64,000 nt of DNA from Hydnum rufescens UP504 (GCA_014904985.1 MU128933.1:62001-126000), one strand, 5' to 3'. Shown: positions 33,888 to 48,669, counted from the first letter of the stretch. Made by a program: numbers and translations. Notes: generated from the sequence alone by a model not told the origin.

Positions 33888-35063
33888 ATGTCTTTGCCAC
33901 AGCCCGTACCGCCAAACTGGAAGGTGAAAAATCCTTGTCGTACCTCCATATAGAGCACACCTACTTATAGGCACTAACATATTAACAGGATCTTGGCAAG
34001 AGCTCCAGTGATCTCCTCAACAAAGATTTCCCCACATCTGGAGCTTTACTTGAAGTAAAGACTAAGACTGCGTCGAATGTCACGTTCAAAGTTGCCGGCA
34101 ACCAAGACTCTCGGACCTCCGTCATCTTCGGTGACATCGAGGCCAAATATACCGATAACAAGAAGGGTCTTGTCTTTACACAGACGTGGAATACTTCCAA
34201 CATACTCCGTGCCCAGCTCGAACTTGAGAACCAGATTGCGAAAGGCCTGAAACTTGATGTCACGAGCTCCCTTGACCCCGTCAAAGGCGGGAAGAACACG
34301 CTTTTTAATGCCATATACAAGCAGCCCGGTGTACATTCGCGCGCGGTCCTCGATGTATTCAAGGTGAATTTTCGCAACGGCAATTCTTCCTCCCCGTTCT
34401 TATTCTTTTAAACCTCCAAGGGCCCCACCTTCACCGCTGACACCGTCATTGGCCGCAATGGATTCTTGTTTGGAGGGGAGGCCTCGTACGACGTGACTCA
34501 AGGGAGGATTACGCGCTATGCGGCTGCCCTTGGTTTCAATGCCACGGAATATGCTGTCGCACTCCACGGACTGAACAATGGCCAGGTTTTCTCCGCCAGC
34601 TACTATCATCGCGTCAGTCCAGATGTCGAGGCGGGTGCTAAGGCCATCTATGATACGAAGAATACCACCAACGGCGTCACTCTTGAAGTCGCGGCCAAAG
34701 CGTAAGTCTACTATTCCTCGGTCAATTTTGGCGCCTCATGCCTATCTGTCCCCTAGACATTTCGATCCTTCCGCCTTTGTGAAGGCGAAGATCAATAATG
34801 TTGGACTTTTGGTAAGCTACCTTCAGGATGTATTTCCTAGGCAGATATCTGACCCTTTTCGCAGAGTCTCGGGTACACGCAGACTCTTAGGTAATGATGC
34901 TTTTTCGTACCGGGGACCGTGTGAATTCCGAACTAATAACCTTGATCCTTTTAGACCTGGTGTGAAGGCCTCGTTCGGTCTCCTTCTGGATACGCAGCGA
35001 TTGAACGACACTACCGGTGGCTCGCCGCACAAGGTTGGCGCCAGCTTCACCTTCGACGGTTGA
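33888..35063 (+). CDS. Mitochondrial outer-membrane porin (VDAC)
   Basis: A beta-barrel anion channel of the outer mitochondrial membrane, moving ATP/ADP and other metabolites. The first exon MSLPQPVPPNWK is followed by an intron with a cactaac branch site. Then DLGKSSSDLLNKDFPTSGAL gives the VDAC N-terminal helix and first strand. Strands follow in FKVAGNQDSRTSVIFGDIEA, NILRAQLELENQIAKGLKL and KQPGVHSRAVLDVFK. After the next intron comes GPTFTADTVIGRNGFLFGGE, then EVAAKA, HFDPSAFVKAKINNVGLL, SLGYTQTLR and PGVKASFGLLLDTQRL, ending HKVGASFTFDG. The usual length (about 290 residues) and all expected parts are present. It lies 245 bp downstream of POB3 on the same strand. Confidence 0.9.
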
Positions 35064-35353
35064 AAAACTAGATGAATACCTGATGCATGCATATTTGTAC
35101 ATGCTTTGGTTGATAAAATCATAATGCGTAACTAGTCTCGAACGATCCTTGGTGAGGCTGGTTTTTGCCCTTGAGATCTCATGCTTTTCCATAAGTCAAT
35201 CATCGTTGAAGGTTGTCAGACTCGGTACGTTTGCCGCACTCATGTTCACCTTTGGGATAAGCATAAGAGTAGAAGTAGCAGTGGGCCACAAGATTTCCCC
35301 ACCAGTCCTGATGTACACGGATTCAAAACGTGCCGCAAGCTGCCGGGCGCTTG

Positions 35354-35361
35354 TATATAAA
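35354..35361 (+). promoter_or_regulatory. TATA box within a hairpin, possible small transcript
   Basis: TATATAAA sits between nearly complementary ccgggcgctt and aagcgccggg. A CT-rich leader follows, with an ATG at 35468 and a usable intron from about 35496 to 35549. The open frame after it (reading on as GRNARHSLQIMYS...) is short and unrecognised, so I annotate only the promoter. Confidence 0.4.
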
Positions 35362-36587
35362 GCGCCGGGTGCAGCGCGTCCCCTCTCTTCACTACACCAC
35401 CATCTCCTCTTTCCAAATCTTGCACATATACCTGTTCATTCTTCGCTACGAGCCAGACCCTGGTGAATGGAGCCTTTCTCGGGCCGAATGTCTGGTGTGT
35501 CCCCCCTTTCACATTCCAACCCTGTACTGACACGCTTCTTCGATGCAGGTCGAAATGCCCGTCATTCTCTCCAGATAATGTATAGCCTGAGCTCGGCAGA
35601 GCGGACTCCTCGCAGGCGGAAACTTCAAGGTTAAATCCAAAGTTGTTTGCGAGTTTGAGAGGAAGCTCTTAAGTCCACCTCAGGGTACTACCAGACCAAG
35701 GTATTCCTTGTATTTGCGAGGATGATCCTGTGGATAGCCTGGGATCCGGAGAGATTGACCGGCGCAGTCCTCACGAACTTGTCGAATCCAGGCTCAGCTC
35801 GCATACGTGTATTAGGAGGATATGGCGGTGTTTATGGGGCTAGATTGCAGGGGCGAACCTTGATTCTTCATCTCTCTCCTTTGTTGTCGTTGCCTGTCTT
35901 TACTTTTCTCGCATCGTTGTAAAGCTATATGTTGTCTCTCCGGTGACACATGTGCTCGACTGTCTTGCACGGAGAATATACTGCATTGTATCGTTGTCTT
36001 TCTTTCGAAGCGGGCTGCCTCAGATTGTATGCAAATATTATGAGTAATATGATACGACAGAGCCAGTCCTGCAACCGCGAGTGGCTCAACTTCTCCCATT
36101 GTTGAGAAAATGAATTTCAAGACGGACATTTTGCGCAGTAATGAAAAATAACCACGTGACAACTCTTAAGAGTTGGGGATTGGCGCTTGCCGCCGCTACC
36201 CGATTCATTTGGGCTTGTGCTTCCATCTATGGTCTACTTTCTATATATTCTAACGTAGGATCAGTTCTTGGATCAGTTTCGTTGTTTCCCATTCTTCGTG
36301 ACCCGACAGCCCGCACGGTTGTTTCCCGACGGCTTTTTTTGACACTGGTCATAGTCGGACACGCGCGGGTCAAATTGTCGACCTTGCCGCCACCTCGAGG
36401 CTTGGCAATACATATGTAAAGGCGTCACAGACAAGTCCTTGGGAGGACTATTTGGAGTCTAGGATCGTTTTTAAAAATTTGGAAATTCACTTGCACCATA
36501 TGCGGGTGGGTCAGCTATTTCTACCTCATGAAACCCATGTAATCTCAGCAATCTGGCCACCAACCATTTCCCCCTTCTCACTAGTTC
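35362..36587. other. Region with a possible small gene and a short dispersed repeat
   Basis: Beyond the TATA box there are protein-like scraps such as GGNFKVKSKVVCEFERKLLS (about 35620-35680), with no full model. At 36017-36054 lies a 38-bp sequence that recurs near 43133. Confidence 0.3.
36017..36054 (+). repeat. 38-bp dispersed repeat, first copy
   Basis: gcctcagattgtatgcaaat and the following 18 bases match 43133-43170 at about 33 of 38 positions. The origin is unknown. Confidence 0.5.
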
Positions 36588-38309
36588 ATGTCTTCCGCGG
36601 CCGCAACTTCATCCTTTAACGCAGCTATAAATTTGTCCAGGGCGCACAGATCCGCAGGTCCCTTTCGCATCCAGTTTAGATCAGACTGGCAAAGCACTCG
36701 GATCATGGAGTGGCATCATTCCCTTGGCTCTCGTCCTACCAAGATCAACACGCTTCAACTTCGTAAGGAGAAATCAGAACCATTCACCCACCAGTATGTT
36801 GTCCTCATCCTTTCCGACGACTCCATATTGCGTTTGGACCGGAGAGGTGATGAGAATAACCCAATGGACGCTATGAGAAGCGATGGAATCGAATCGATTG
36901 ACACTATTGCGGATGTTAATTCATTGTCCGACCTGGACCAAACCTCCTACTGCTTGGCCGAATTGCATTGTCAGGCCAGTGACGTAGATCTTTCGAACAT
37001 CATTAAAATCTGTTTTGGCATTCACAAAGATCCCAGGGCGGGACGTTACACGCTTCAGCGCTTCAATTGCTACTTTTTCGCTTGGACGATCCTTGTTGCC
37101 ACCGCACGATACGCAGAGCCATGGGATACATTCCGATTCGATTCGCCATGGAGAACGCTGTCTCAAACCTTGGCTGACGCACTATCAACCAAGTTTGCGG
37201 ATGCCTTGATCAATATATTAGTCGATGGAGCCGTAATGATGATCATGGCGATCCAGCTTAAATTGAAGCCACAGCTGTGGCGCGCTGTGTCGCGGCGTGC
37301 CCGCTTAGCCTGGGCGATGCCGCAATGGCTCATACGCCTTGCTTTGCGGCTAATGTTCCGAACCTCGGCGAGGTCGAGGGTGTACCCCGTGCTGCGATCC
37401 AGGTTGCGACCGGCGCTACTCTCAGCACTCCAGCCAACTCTCCATTCTGCATTGGCGGATCTGCGAGTCTCCACGCTCCGAACCACACTCTGGAAACATG
37501 ATGTCGAGGATGCTGTGCGAGACGCCGCTCGTCGAGATGTCATCGCTAGCCTCCTAAATGCCGGGACCGATGCATTGTCAAGTATTAGACTCACAGTCGG
37601 AGGATCTTCGTTCCCTCCAGTCTCTAGCAGTGACCTTTGCGGATCGAGACTTTTTTGAAGGTCGAAGGGGGGATTGGCCTGCCGCAGTTATCGCAGCGTT
37701 TCATGCCATGCTGCAAGCCGCTCGACTATTCGCGGCTGATGGCGCCGATGGTTTCATGACCGATGACGTGAAGTGGGACGAGGTATGGAACTCGATGCGG
37801 GATACCGTTCGAGATGCACTTAAAGACGCGATGAAAGGCGTGGAGGAGGGAGCATGGGCGGCACTATGGGACGGTTTGATGGAAGAGTGGGTTGCAGCAT
37901 GGGAACTCATAAGCCCTAAAATGCGGGACGCTGCACGAGGCTCTATGAAGGAAATGACGGATTTGGTGAACGATGCGCTGGCCTATTCCGTGGTCAAGAC
38001 TCTCCCAGATACTCACGTTCATATCGCTTGGGGACACACGATCCCTTCTCGTCTCCGTCACGTGTCCAACTCCAAATTCATAGCTGCCTTGGCCGATCTC
38101 GCGGATTCCGAACTGCAGCCGTATATGTTAAAACTTATCCGACAACATGGCAGTATGGTGGGCGCTATAAACTCGGTTCTCCGGCCAAAGTAGAGAATGA
38201 TATGCGACAGGCAATGGATCGGGTTTGGAGGGCAGTGGTAGAGTTGGAACGAGGGGGTGTGGACGCGAACGGCAATCGCAATATAGAGTCTCATAACCAC
38301 CATATGTAA
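36588..38309 (+). CDS. Agaricomycete-type hypothetical protein with papain-fold-like N-terminus
   Basis: The N-terminal ~190 residues show HQYVVLILSDDSILRLDRRG, a Cys-containing ELHCQ, then RYTLQRFNCYFFAWTIL. A His on a beta strand followed later by an N-C-x-x-F helix is the layout of LRAT/NlpC-P60-like papain folds, so Cys in NCYFF and His in THQYV could be catalytic; this is inference. The C-terminal half is helical and Ala/Arg-rich, with repeated Asp-Ala patterns (RDTVRDALKDAMKGVEEG). Two introns restore the frame: 37581-37626 (joining DALS to TVTFADRDFFEG), and a very short one of about 38 nt at 38151-38188 leading to ENDMRQAMDRVWRAVVELE. If that second intron is not used, the protein stops at 38193. 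The function is unknown. Confidence 0.6.
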
Positions 38310-38561
38310 TCGAATATTCGATTAGATCTGTGAGCGATGACGCCCCTAATATCCATTGTAACGGACTACTGTATCTCGAATTCGTCCTCACCCGCTTAGT
38401 AATCAAGGGGAGCTCTCGCTGCGAATACCGTAACTCTCACTATGATCCCCCAAGGGCCCAACATTAGTCCATTCCTAGGCTCCACACTAAGCCTGGTACA
38501 TGAAATGAAACAAGCACCAGAGAAGGGAAGACTGATTTCAAAGAATCAGAACTTGTTACCA
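38310..38561. other. Short intergenic flank
   Basis: Holds the 3' UTR of the preceding gene and the left flank of repeat fragment C. Nothing else is recognised. Confidence 0.35.
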
Positions 38562-38774
38562 TCGCTCAGCAGCCTGACAAGCCCTCCCCCATGTGCTCTG
38601 GAACCTTGGGTCTAAACTATTTAATCTAAAAGAGTCATATCTAATTTATCTTTGGCAATGGCATGCACTCTTAGTCTCATATGTAATCCCTTTAATCCTT
38701 GAGGTTAAAATTAGTCTGACAATCCACACAATATGAATTCTATGGTGGCAGAATCTATGGGAAAGGCTGATCAT
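38562..38774 (+). mobile_element. Tail fragment of the repeated element, copy C
   Basis: Begins tcgctcagcagcctgacaag, which matches the element only from the predicted hammerhead cut site onward. It continues cctcccccatgtgctctgga and through about 130 bp shared with copy B past the gtttaat point, up to the palindrome centre. The ribozyme core is damaged (CTGACAA for CTGATGA) and the CGAAAC half is absent. It is joined to copy B tail-to-tail. Confidence 0.7.
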
Positions 38775-38981
38775 CCTTTCCCATATATTCTACTGGTCAA
38801 AAATGAACCCCATAGAATAGATACTATGCGGACGACCAGACAGATTTTAACATCAGGTATCAACGGGATCACATGAAATTACATGCCAAGGATAGATTGT
38901 GCATGCCTTCTGAGATTAAACAGTTTGGAACCCGAGGGCTCCGGACGACATGGGGGAGGGCTCATCAGGTCGCTCGGCGAC
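38562..38981. repeat. ~420-bp imperfect palindrome formed by the tails of copies B and C
   Basis: The centre is near 38774, in ctatgggaaaggctgatcat read against its mirror tcctttcccatatattc. Matching blocks on each side include gaggttaaaatt / attttaacatc, ggcatgcac / gtgcatgcc, and cctcccccatgtg / gacatgggggagg. The arms are about 70-75% identical by eye, so this is an old inverted junction and not a recent foldback artefact. Confidence 0.7.
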
Positions 38982-39018
38982 GACAGGTGGCGAAGTCCAC
39001 CTGTTTCGCCGCCCCCCC
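38952..39018 (-). ncRNA. Type II hammerhead self-cleaving ribozyme motif, copy B
   Basis: On the minus strand: G-run with CGG (stem II 3' half), CGAAAC, stem III AGGTGG/CCACCT with an identical ACTTCG loop, GTC, stem I GTCGC/GCGAC with a CGA triloop, CTGATGAG, and stem II 5' half CCCTCCCCC. The core is identical to copy A. Stem I replaces the T-G pair of copy A with T-A, so pairing is kept. Stem II has one C-C mismatch. The predicted cut falls between 38982 and 38981. Confidence 0.83.
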
Positions 39019-39974
39019 GTTAACTTCGATGACAGACGTGCTGGCTAACAGGCCACACTGAACAGAGCGCCCGCCCGCAGGCGCTTTGCCCAGTCCTTGG
39101 CCGCACCGTTGGCGACACATCATGGTCCACCAGTTGCAACCTCACACCCATGGCCAGCTTGGTCCCCGGGGGGGCCAAGACTGTCACAGGCATAGGGCTG
39201 CCCCATCGGGGCCATGGAGCACCAACACACGTCTGAGGGGAACAGCTAACGCATGCCCATAAATATCCTGGAGATTACAACATCAAAGAGAAGAAAACTT
39301 ATCTTTCGACCACACGACCTCACATCACGACCTGCAGATTGAGGCGTACCTCGACCCAAACAGCCGACTGCTGGCCCCTGCGTGTCAGTCTACCTTAATC
39401 GTATCCACTAAAGAAAATCTGAAAGGCGCTTCAGCCTCATATCACGTTCCTGGAGACACGGATGAGCTTGCCTGTATCTGAGTTCGGCAGCACTTCCCCC
39501 AACACCCCCAAGGCTGATGCTCCCTCCCAAGCCGCCAACCTGAAGGGATGCTGGGTCCCAGAATGTAGAGGACGCGTACAGAGGACCGATGTCCTCATGG
39601 AGTCAGAGGAATCACCTCCGATGATACTGATGGCGACATCGTCTAGGCGGTAGACCTCAGAGAAAGTCGGAGAGCAGCAGGCACGACGGTGGGAGGGTCG
39701 TGACCATATAGGCGCACAGAGGAAGAATGGATGCCACAGCATGGTGGGAGAGGACGATGAGGGGCTACTGGCCATGCAGGCGCATGGAGGAGTGTTGTAT
39801 CTGTCAGAGGGGAAGAACAGCGGGCAGAGAAACAAAGCGGGGGACCAAATAGAAGGAAGAGATGGGCTGAGGGCTGAGAAGAGCAGAGGGGCCAGAAGAG
39901 AGACACATGGAGGCGGGGAAGCTGAGAGAGAGGGAGGGAGGGCTGATGGGCCATCTTTCTGAAAAATCAAGCAC

Positions 39975-39982
39975 TCTTATAC
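39975..39982 (-). promoter_or_regulatory. TATA box inside repeat copy B
   Basis: tataagag on the minus strand within cctgtggggtataagagtgc, the counterpart of the box at 13691 in copy A. Confidence 0.5.
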
Positions 39983-42552
39983 CCCACAGGTGGTGTTTTC
40001 GGCCAATGCCACAGTTTGACAATCGGAATGGGAAAAGAGCCCCGCCATTTAGTTCCTTTCTTCCGGTAAACACGCACTGTGCTATTTCCCTAACCAATAA
40101 TGGAAAGAATCGAAGTTCCATCCTTTTGTCCACAGAAACGCCACTAGACCAGTACAACCCAGGAGTGGCAAGACGAAAGCCTCGAGGCGATAATGACGGG
40201 GAGTGAACAAGCTGGCTTCGACACGCACGAGGGACGATGTCGATAGGGTAGCTCGAGCCACCTCACTCGTTGCAAAACCTCTCCCTAAAAGGAACATCGA
40301 ATCTGAGACGACACGCAGAAATCACGTACAAAAGGCCGTAACCAAGATTTTTTTCTGTATTGCAGGGACATCAGCTGATTGGTCATGAACTCGCCACACG
40401 TCTCTTTTTCATCCGGGCGCTTAGATCTTGATACCGCTGTCTTAGGCCATCCGTTGACAGAGGGAAAAAAATCGACGATCACTCCCGATTTTAGATTGAC
40501 ACCTTCCTCTAGTTATCCGATCTCATCCACAGTCAAGCATTTCCAATTAGGAGATCCACGATGCATCGGGGCTGGAAGACGAAGGGACAAGTGGGATCTA
40601 GCTGGACAAATCAGAATTTTCCTGGGGCAGCCAAATATGTCAGTGGCAAGAAATCCGACGGCTATCTGAACTTTCTCGGAACGGGCGAAAACGACCGTTG
40701 CAACGGGCAATGGAGGAGCAGCCAATATCGGGCCATCCAGTGAATGATGACATGGGCCCGTATCTGGCATATGCGAATTTAATGGCACAGGATTCTGATC
40801 GAAGAAGGACGTGCTCACCGTTTTGTTAATTCCGCCAAGGACTCGGTTTCGAAAAGACACATTTGACGTATACAGATGGCCATAGATAAGTGATTTATGG
40901 GCTCATGAAGGACAAAAGAAGAGCGTTACCCTGAGCGTGGATATTCCAGAAGGAACTCCGCCGATGGAGTCTTCCGTCCCCGCCAAACACACCCTCTCAC
41001 CAAAGAGTACACGCGGGTCGATTGGGGATACACCTTGACGTGCAACGGAAAGGCACGTAGATTTCTGCATTCAATCTAGGGGAACTAGCCAGAAAGGAAT
41101 GATAATCAGATCTGACATACGGTTAGTGGGAAAGCATGCCGAAAGCGCCTCTTACTAAGATTTCTCCTCAGGGAACATCTCAAATCCAAATCCGTACACC
41201 TGTACGGCATCCGACGTAGCTGAGCCCCAGGGTACAGCGAGGGATAGACAATACGAGCCAGTCATTGGCCATAGGCGACGGATCTGCTGTGTACCAGAGA
41301 CACAGGGCGGGAAGCGAGGACAACCGCACCAACGTAGCTGACGATTTCGGAAGCAACGAACCGCCACCATCAACCTGAAGTCAGAACATGTCAGCACGCC
41401 AGCGGAAGTCTTCGTTAAAGTGAGCATCTGTAAATACTAACGCTGCCTCGTTTGTTGACCAGAGGACCCTGGAGTTTATTCGAGGTTCAATCCCCCAGCT
41501 TTTGAGTGCTGCGACAGTCTCGTTCTCCGTGTGGCGTTTCGTCCCGCGGCCGCCCACCGTGATGCATCCTAGCGAAAGTTTTCGCCTGATGCTGCAGCTG
41601 TGGACGCCAGCAGAGTTGAATGCACGCGTGTGGCTGTCGCCGACGACTCCACCCTTATTTGTCCATCCGCAGCTGGAGAGCACCAAGAAGAACCGCAACA
41701 GGTAGCAGAGCACTCGACAAAGCGATATCGTGTCCCCAGGGTGCTTCGACAGAGATCTAAGAGAATGTCGCGGATGTTGGTTGGCTGTCGTGCCTGTGTC
41801 AGTGTCTGCTCTGTGAATAAATCTATCGCACCTGTGCGAAGGAGACCTAGAGACACTTGAAAGACGTCCCCACCCGTCATGAACACCCACATGACCGGTG
41901 AGGACATCTCTGGCTGAAGTTCGGCGGCGCTGGGCAGCGGCGCTTCCAGTTCGTCGCCTAAATGCCGACGCTTGCAGCGCAAACTTCGCATATGGGGTTC
42001 ACCATCACGGCGCGTCTCTTTGGCCCAACACCACGCGGCCAGAAATGCGTTTCACAGTCTGAGATCATCGATCTGCTAGTCTAAGCGGCCTATAGGGCTG
42101 GCTTATAGTATGCACCAGAGAACCGGACGATGTGAGAGTGAAGTCCTCTTCGACTTACATCGTCCCGTTCCTCTATTGCATTAGTTATGGTCCAGAAGTG
42201 ATCCCAACTTGTGACTGAGCCCATCAAAGACGTGGGTCAGCGGGACAGAAGCTCGCTATGACGGTGTCTGAAGATCACCAAGTCGAGTTCCCCCCCGCTG
42301 AGTTCTAAGACCATCATATTGAAGAGAGTATGTCTGAGGGCCCGTCCCAGCATCCGTGCACCCATTTGTGTGTATCCCACTAAATCGACCACAGGATCAC
42401 TCGATGTCGTGAGACGACATTTCACGGACTCCGCCTGGCAAATACATTGCTCACCGCGTAATCACGATGAGGACCTCGTCCTGTCCCCTTTCCCAGGATT
42501 ATCCACTTCCTCGAAGGGAACGGGCGGCTTGTGAGGGCGACGACGGTAGGTC

Positions 42553-42921
42553 TTGTTCACCAAGAAGGTCCGTGTCCGGACCGTCTTTGCCGTCTTCCTC
42601 AACTGCAATTCACCTCTTGTTCTTGCGTCGAGTGTCCCCTCAAACGAACCGGGGGACTCGTTCAAAATGGAATGGGCAGCTACTCATCGTAGCTTTTCCC
42701 GTTCCGTAGAACAGAGCACGGACCATCTTCTAGTCTACACAGATAGATCTCTGACTGTAGAGCAAGGCGTACGACGTACGGGCACTGCGGGATTTAGCGC
42801 GATCACGTACTACCAGGACCAGATTGTACGTGAGACCTTCGGGGCCCTAGGACAAAAAGCTGAAGTGTATGACGCCGAGATGGAGGCCCTAGCCGCCATC
42901 CAGCAGCCTACTGCGGTATAA
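42553..42921 (+). pseudogene. RNase H domain fragment of a retroelement
   Basis: Reads HLLVYTDRSLTVEQGVRRTG ... GFSAITYYQDQIVRETFGAL, then AEVYDAEMEALAAI. The first catalytic Asp (YTD) and the Glu of the AExxA-type helix (DAEMEAL) fit the RNase H domain found at the C-terminus of fungal LINE-type polyproteins. The Gly of the usual TDGS is Arg here. The frame opens upstream into copy B (antisense to its ribozyme strand) and stops at 42921 after the second motif, so the domain is truncated. No reverse transcriptase motif was found next to it. Confidence 0.6.
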
Positions 42922-43270
42922 ATGCACAGATACAGCTCTTGGGTCGAGTAGAAGGACCTGCCTTCCTCCCCTCATCCCTTTGCCCACGACTCCAAGAAAA
43001 TCAGCTTTTATATTTTACTCCCATTATTGAGCGGAACTACTCGATCCGTATGGGGCGTATCATCTGGGCCGCAATGCGTACATGGTTGGAAGCATCAAAT
43101 AATGAGATGGGGCGAAGAAAGTACAACGAGCCGCCTCAAATTGTATGCAAATTTTATGAGTAATACGATTACAGCACACGCACATATAGAAATCGCTCCA
43201 ACCAAGGGATAGATCGATGAACTGGATGCGGGGTCGCAGGGAATGAAAAGGAGAGGCTCGGGGTAATGAA
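42922..43270. other. Flank between RNase H fragment and MCM6 pseudogene
   Basis: No gene. Contains the second copy of the 38-bp repeat at 43133-43170. Confidence 0.35.
43133..43170 (+). repeat. 38-bp dispersed repeat, second copy
   Basis: gcctcaaattgtatgcaaat and following bases; the partner of 36017-36054, in the same orientation. Similarity drops quickly outside. Confidence 0.5.
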
Positions 43271-46720
<3,450 letters not shown>

Positions 46721-48661
46721 CGAGAGGGCACGCCTTCGGGCATTATAAGCACCCCGAGGGTCCTCCAGTTTGTTCCGATCATAACTCTGGGATGAACCAG
46801 AAAAGGGCGGGCAGGAAATGCCCGAGGTGGAGGTTAGTATTGATCCGAGATTCAAGCACTGAAGTGAGGAGACGCGTGAACAAGCATAATTTGAGTCCGA
46901 TGGCGTTTCCACCCGTCACACTGTCACACCGCGTTTTGTTTCCTCACGACGACGCTCACGTAACCCGCTCATTTGAGCTACAGTACCTGACAGGCGCAAA
47001 TTCTTCGAGTCATTCTAACTGAAGCAAGCGCAAAGGGCTTAAATTTCTTCTAATCCGCAACACCACCACGTCCTATTTCAGGGGTCCTCACAAGTGATGA
47101 TTCCTCGTTCAAGGAATCAGCACTTTATGGCACAGCAATCTCACTAGAATTCAGTTCTGCTTGGATCCCCAACTCTAATAAGCAGTGCATTTGCATTCGA
47201 AAAGGGGTCTTAGTGTTCCATTTCCTAAATTCGCGTGATGTTGCGTGTTGATCCGTCGTTTACTCAGCATTCCGGGCGTCGCAAGACTCACAGCTATTTC
47301 GGATACCTGTTAATCCAACACTTGAGCCCCGAACGATTGAAAGAACCCAGATTTTTTGAACTGTTCAGGGGCCCTAATCTCCAGCGACGTCACGCGGAAC
47401 GACAGCTTGTCGGGTTAGATACTAACTATTCGGCTTTTGTGGAGGAACATCTCATGGAGGGGATCGACCTCATTCTTACCATTGTGGGGTCCTCATGCCC
47501 ATCGGAGACTCCCAGGAATATGCAAGTATAAACCACGATCTTCCGAACGAGGCATCATCGTTCGCATTTCCCACGACGAAGAGCGTGGGAACTCGTAGTA
47601 TGACAAGTGGAGGTCTTTTGTTTCCATCAGTTAGTTTTCATGTCGAAGGGATTACACACTTCCTTGGTGAGGGAGTCGCCATTCCCCAGGTGGTGGACGG
47701 CTGCTGGAGCTCCGTGGTTTCTACTTAAACCGATGCATCATTCAGCTGATAATTCATAATCACATTCATAAGGCCGCCCCAGAGTGGATCACAATTCGCA
47801 AGAGATTCAGAATGTATGGAAGAGGCACGGAGGCGGAGCGGCGCAACCCATGAATCACGCATCACTCTCGGTTGGAGACGGTGACGCATGACTAGCGCCT
47901 TGATCTGATTGTGGGAACACAAATTCGCTCGGTCTCTTGTTCTCACGCTCAAATTTCCACCTTTGGTAAGACCTCTCACACAGCCAAAAGCAGGTTAGGA
48001 AGCGAGTTGCTTGTCATTTGATAGGCTACCGCTCCAGAAATGGACGTTCTCTCAGATTATTCTGCCACAAATTACGTTTTTCTTTGCTGCCTTTTACAGC
48101 AATAAACAAATATCGTTTTGGGGGGGAGGGAGTTCGACCTCAAATGAGCCCGAAATAGCCATTGACAACTAAACTGGATAGCTCTTTAGTTGTTTGGGAA
48201 CGATCTATAACTAAGTATCGGGCTACTCAAGCCACATTTTCGGCTCGAGGTGCATCACAGTCAGTCGATTCTCCAACATGTTCCTGCATTGCAGATCTAG
48301 GGCGGATTGGCCGTGGGAAGGCTGGTCCGGTGCCCATCCGATAGGGCCCAATCGATTTGAAGCTGCTATTTGGATTTGAATAGAACTTGAAATTTTCTCA
48401 GCTATCAGTGATTCGGTGTTGAGGCACCGGATCGGCACTTTGCGTGTGCAGGGCCACAATCAACCGTAGGCTCTCGACAGCGTTAGCAGCGATTTCGCTT
48501 CATTATTGAGGAATATGCTTGTCACCCTTTGTGCATTCTCATTCGTCCTCCTGCTTCTTATGCTCAAAACAGTCACTGCCTCTGCGCATTTCGCAGGCCT
48601 TCCGGATCATATTGCCATTCTTTGTCAATAACAACGGATCTCCAATCACCAGGGCCTCGGG
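46721..48661. other. Two kilobases without a supported gene
   Basis: Open frames at 47235-47531 and 47495-47728 (plus) are the longest but match nothing I know and have no domain. A G-run lies at about 48120. Confidence 0.35.
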
Positions 48662-48669
48662 GGTATTTA
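48662..48669 (+). promoter_or_regulatory. TATA-like box of the ALDH gene
   Basis: tatttaaa, 55 bp upstream of the ATG at 48724, followed by a CT-rich leader. Confidence 0.45.

Larger units (their letters stand above)
38774..42620 (-). mobile_element. Unclassified repeated element, copy B (carries a ribozyme)
   Basis: Inverted relative to copy A. Homology with A runs from about 42620 to 38925; the remaining tail to 38774 is shared only with copy C. All landmarks are present in the same order: TATA box, CT-rich leader, GC hairpin and hammerhead. It also keeps a 108-140 residue frame around VMWVFMTGGDVFQVSLGL (about 41880-41820), at roughly the same similarity as the DNA, so a real protein is not proven. 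At its far end lies an RNase H fragment reading outward on the plus strand. Confidence 0.75.

Noticed and set aside
35468..35640. Small secreted protein or pheromone precursor after the TATA box
   Set aside because: No signal peptide and no CaaX end; the frame is short and unsupported.
38562..38600. Hammerhead in copy C
   Set aside because: The core reads CTGACAA, stem I pairing is broken and the CGAAAC half is missing; it cannot be a ribozyme.
47235..47728. Two adjacent plus-strand frames as a novel gene
   Set aside because: No domain, promoter or convincing splice join; composition like the surrounding non-coding DNA.
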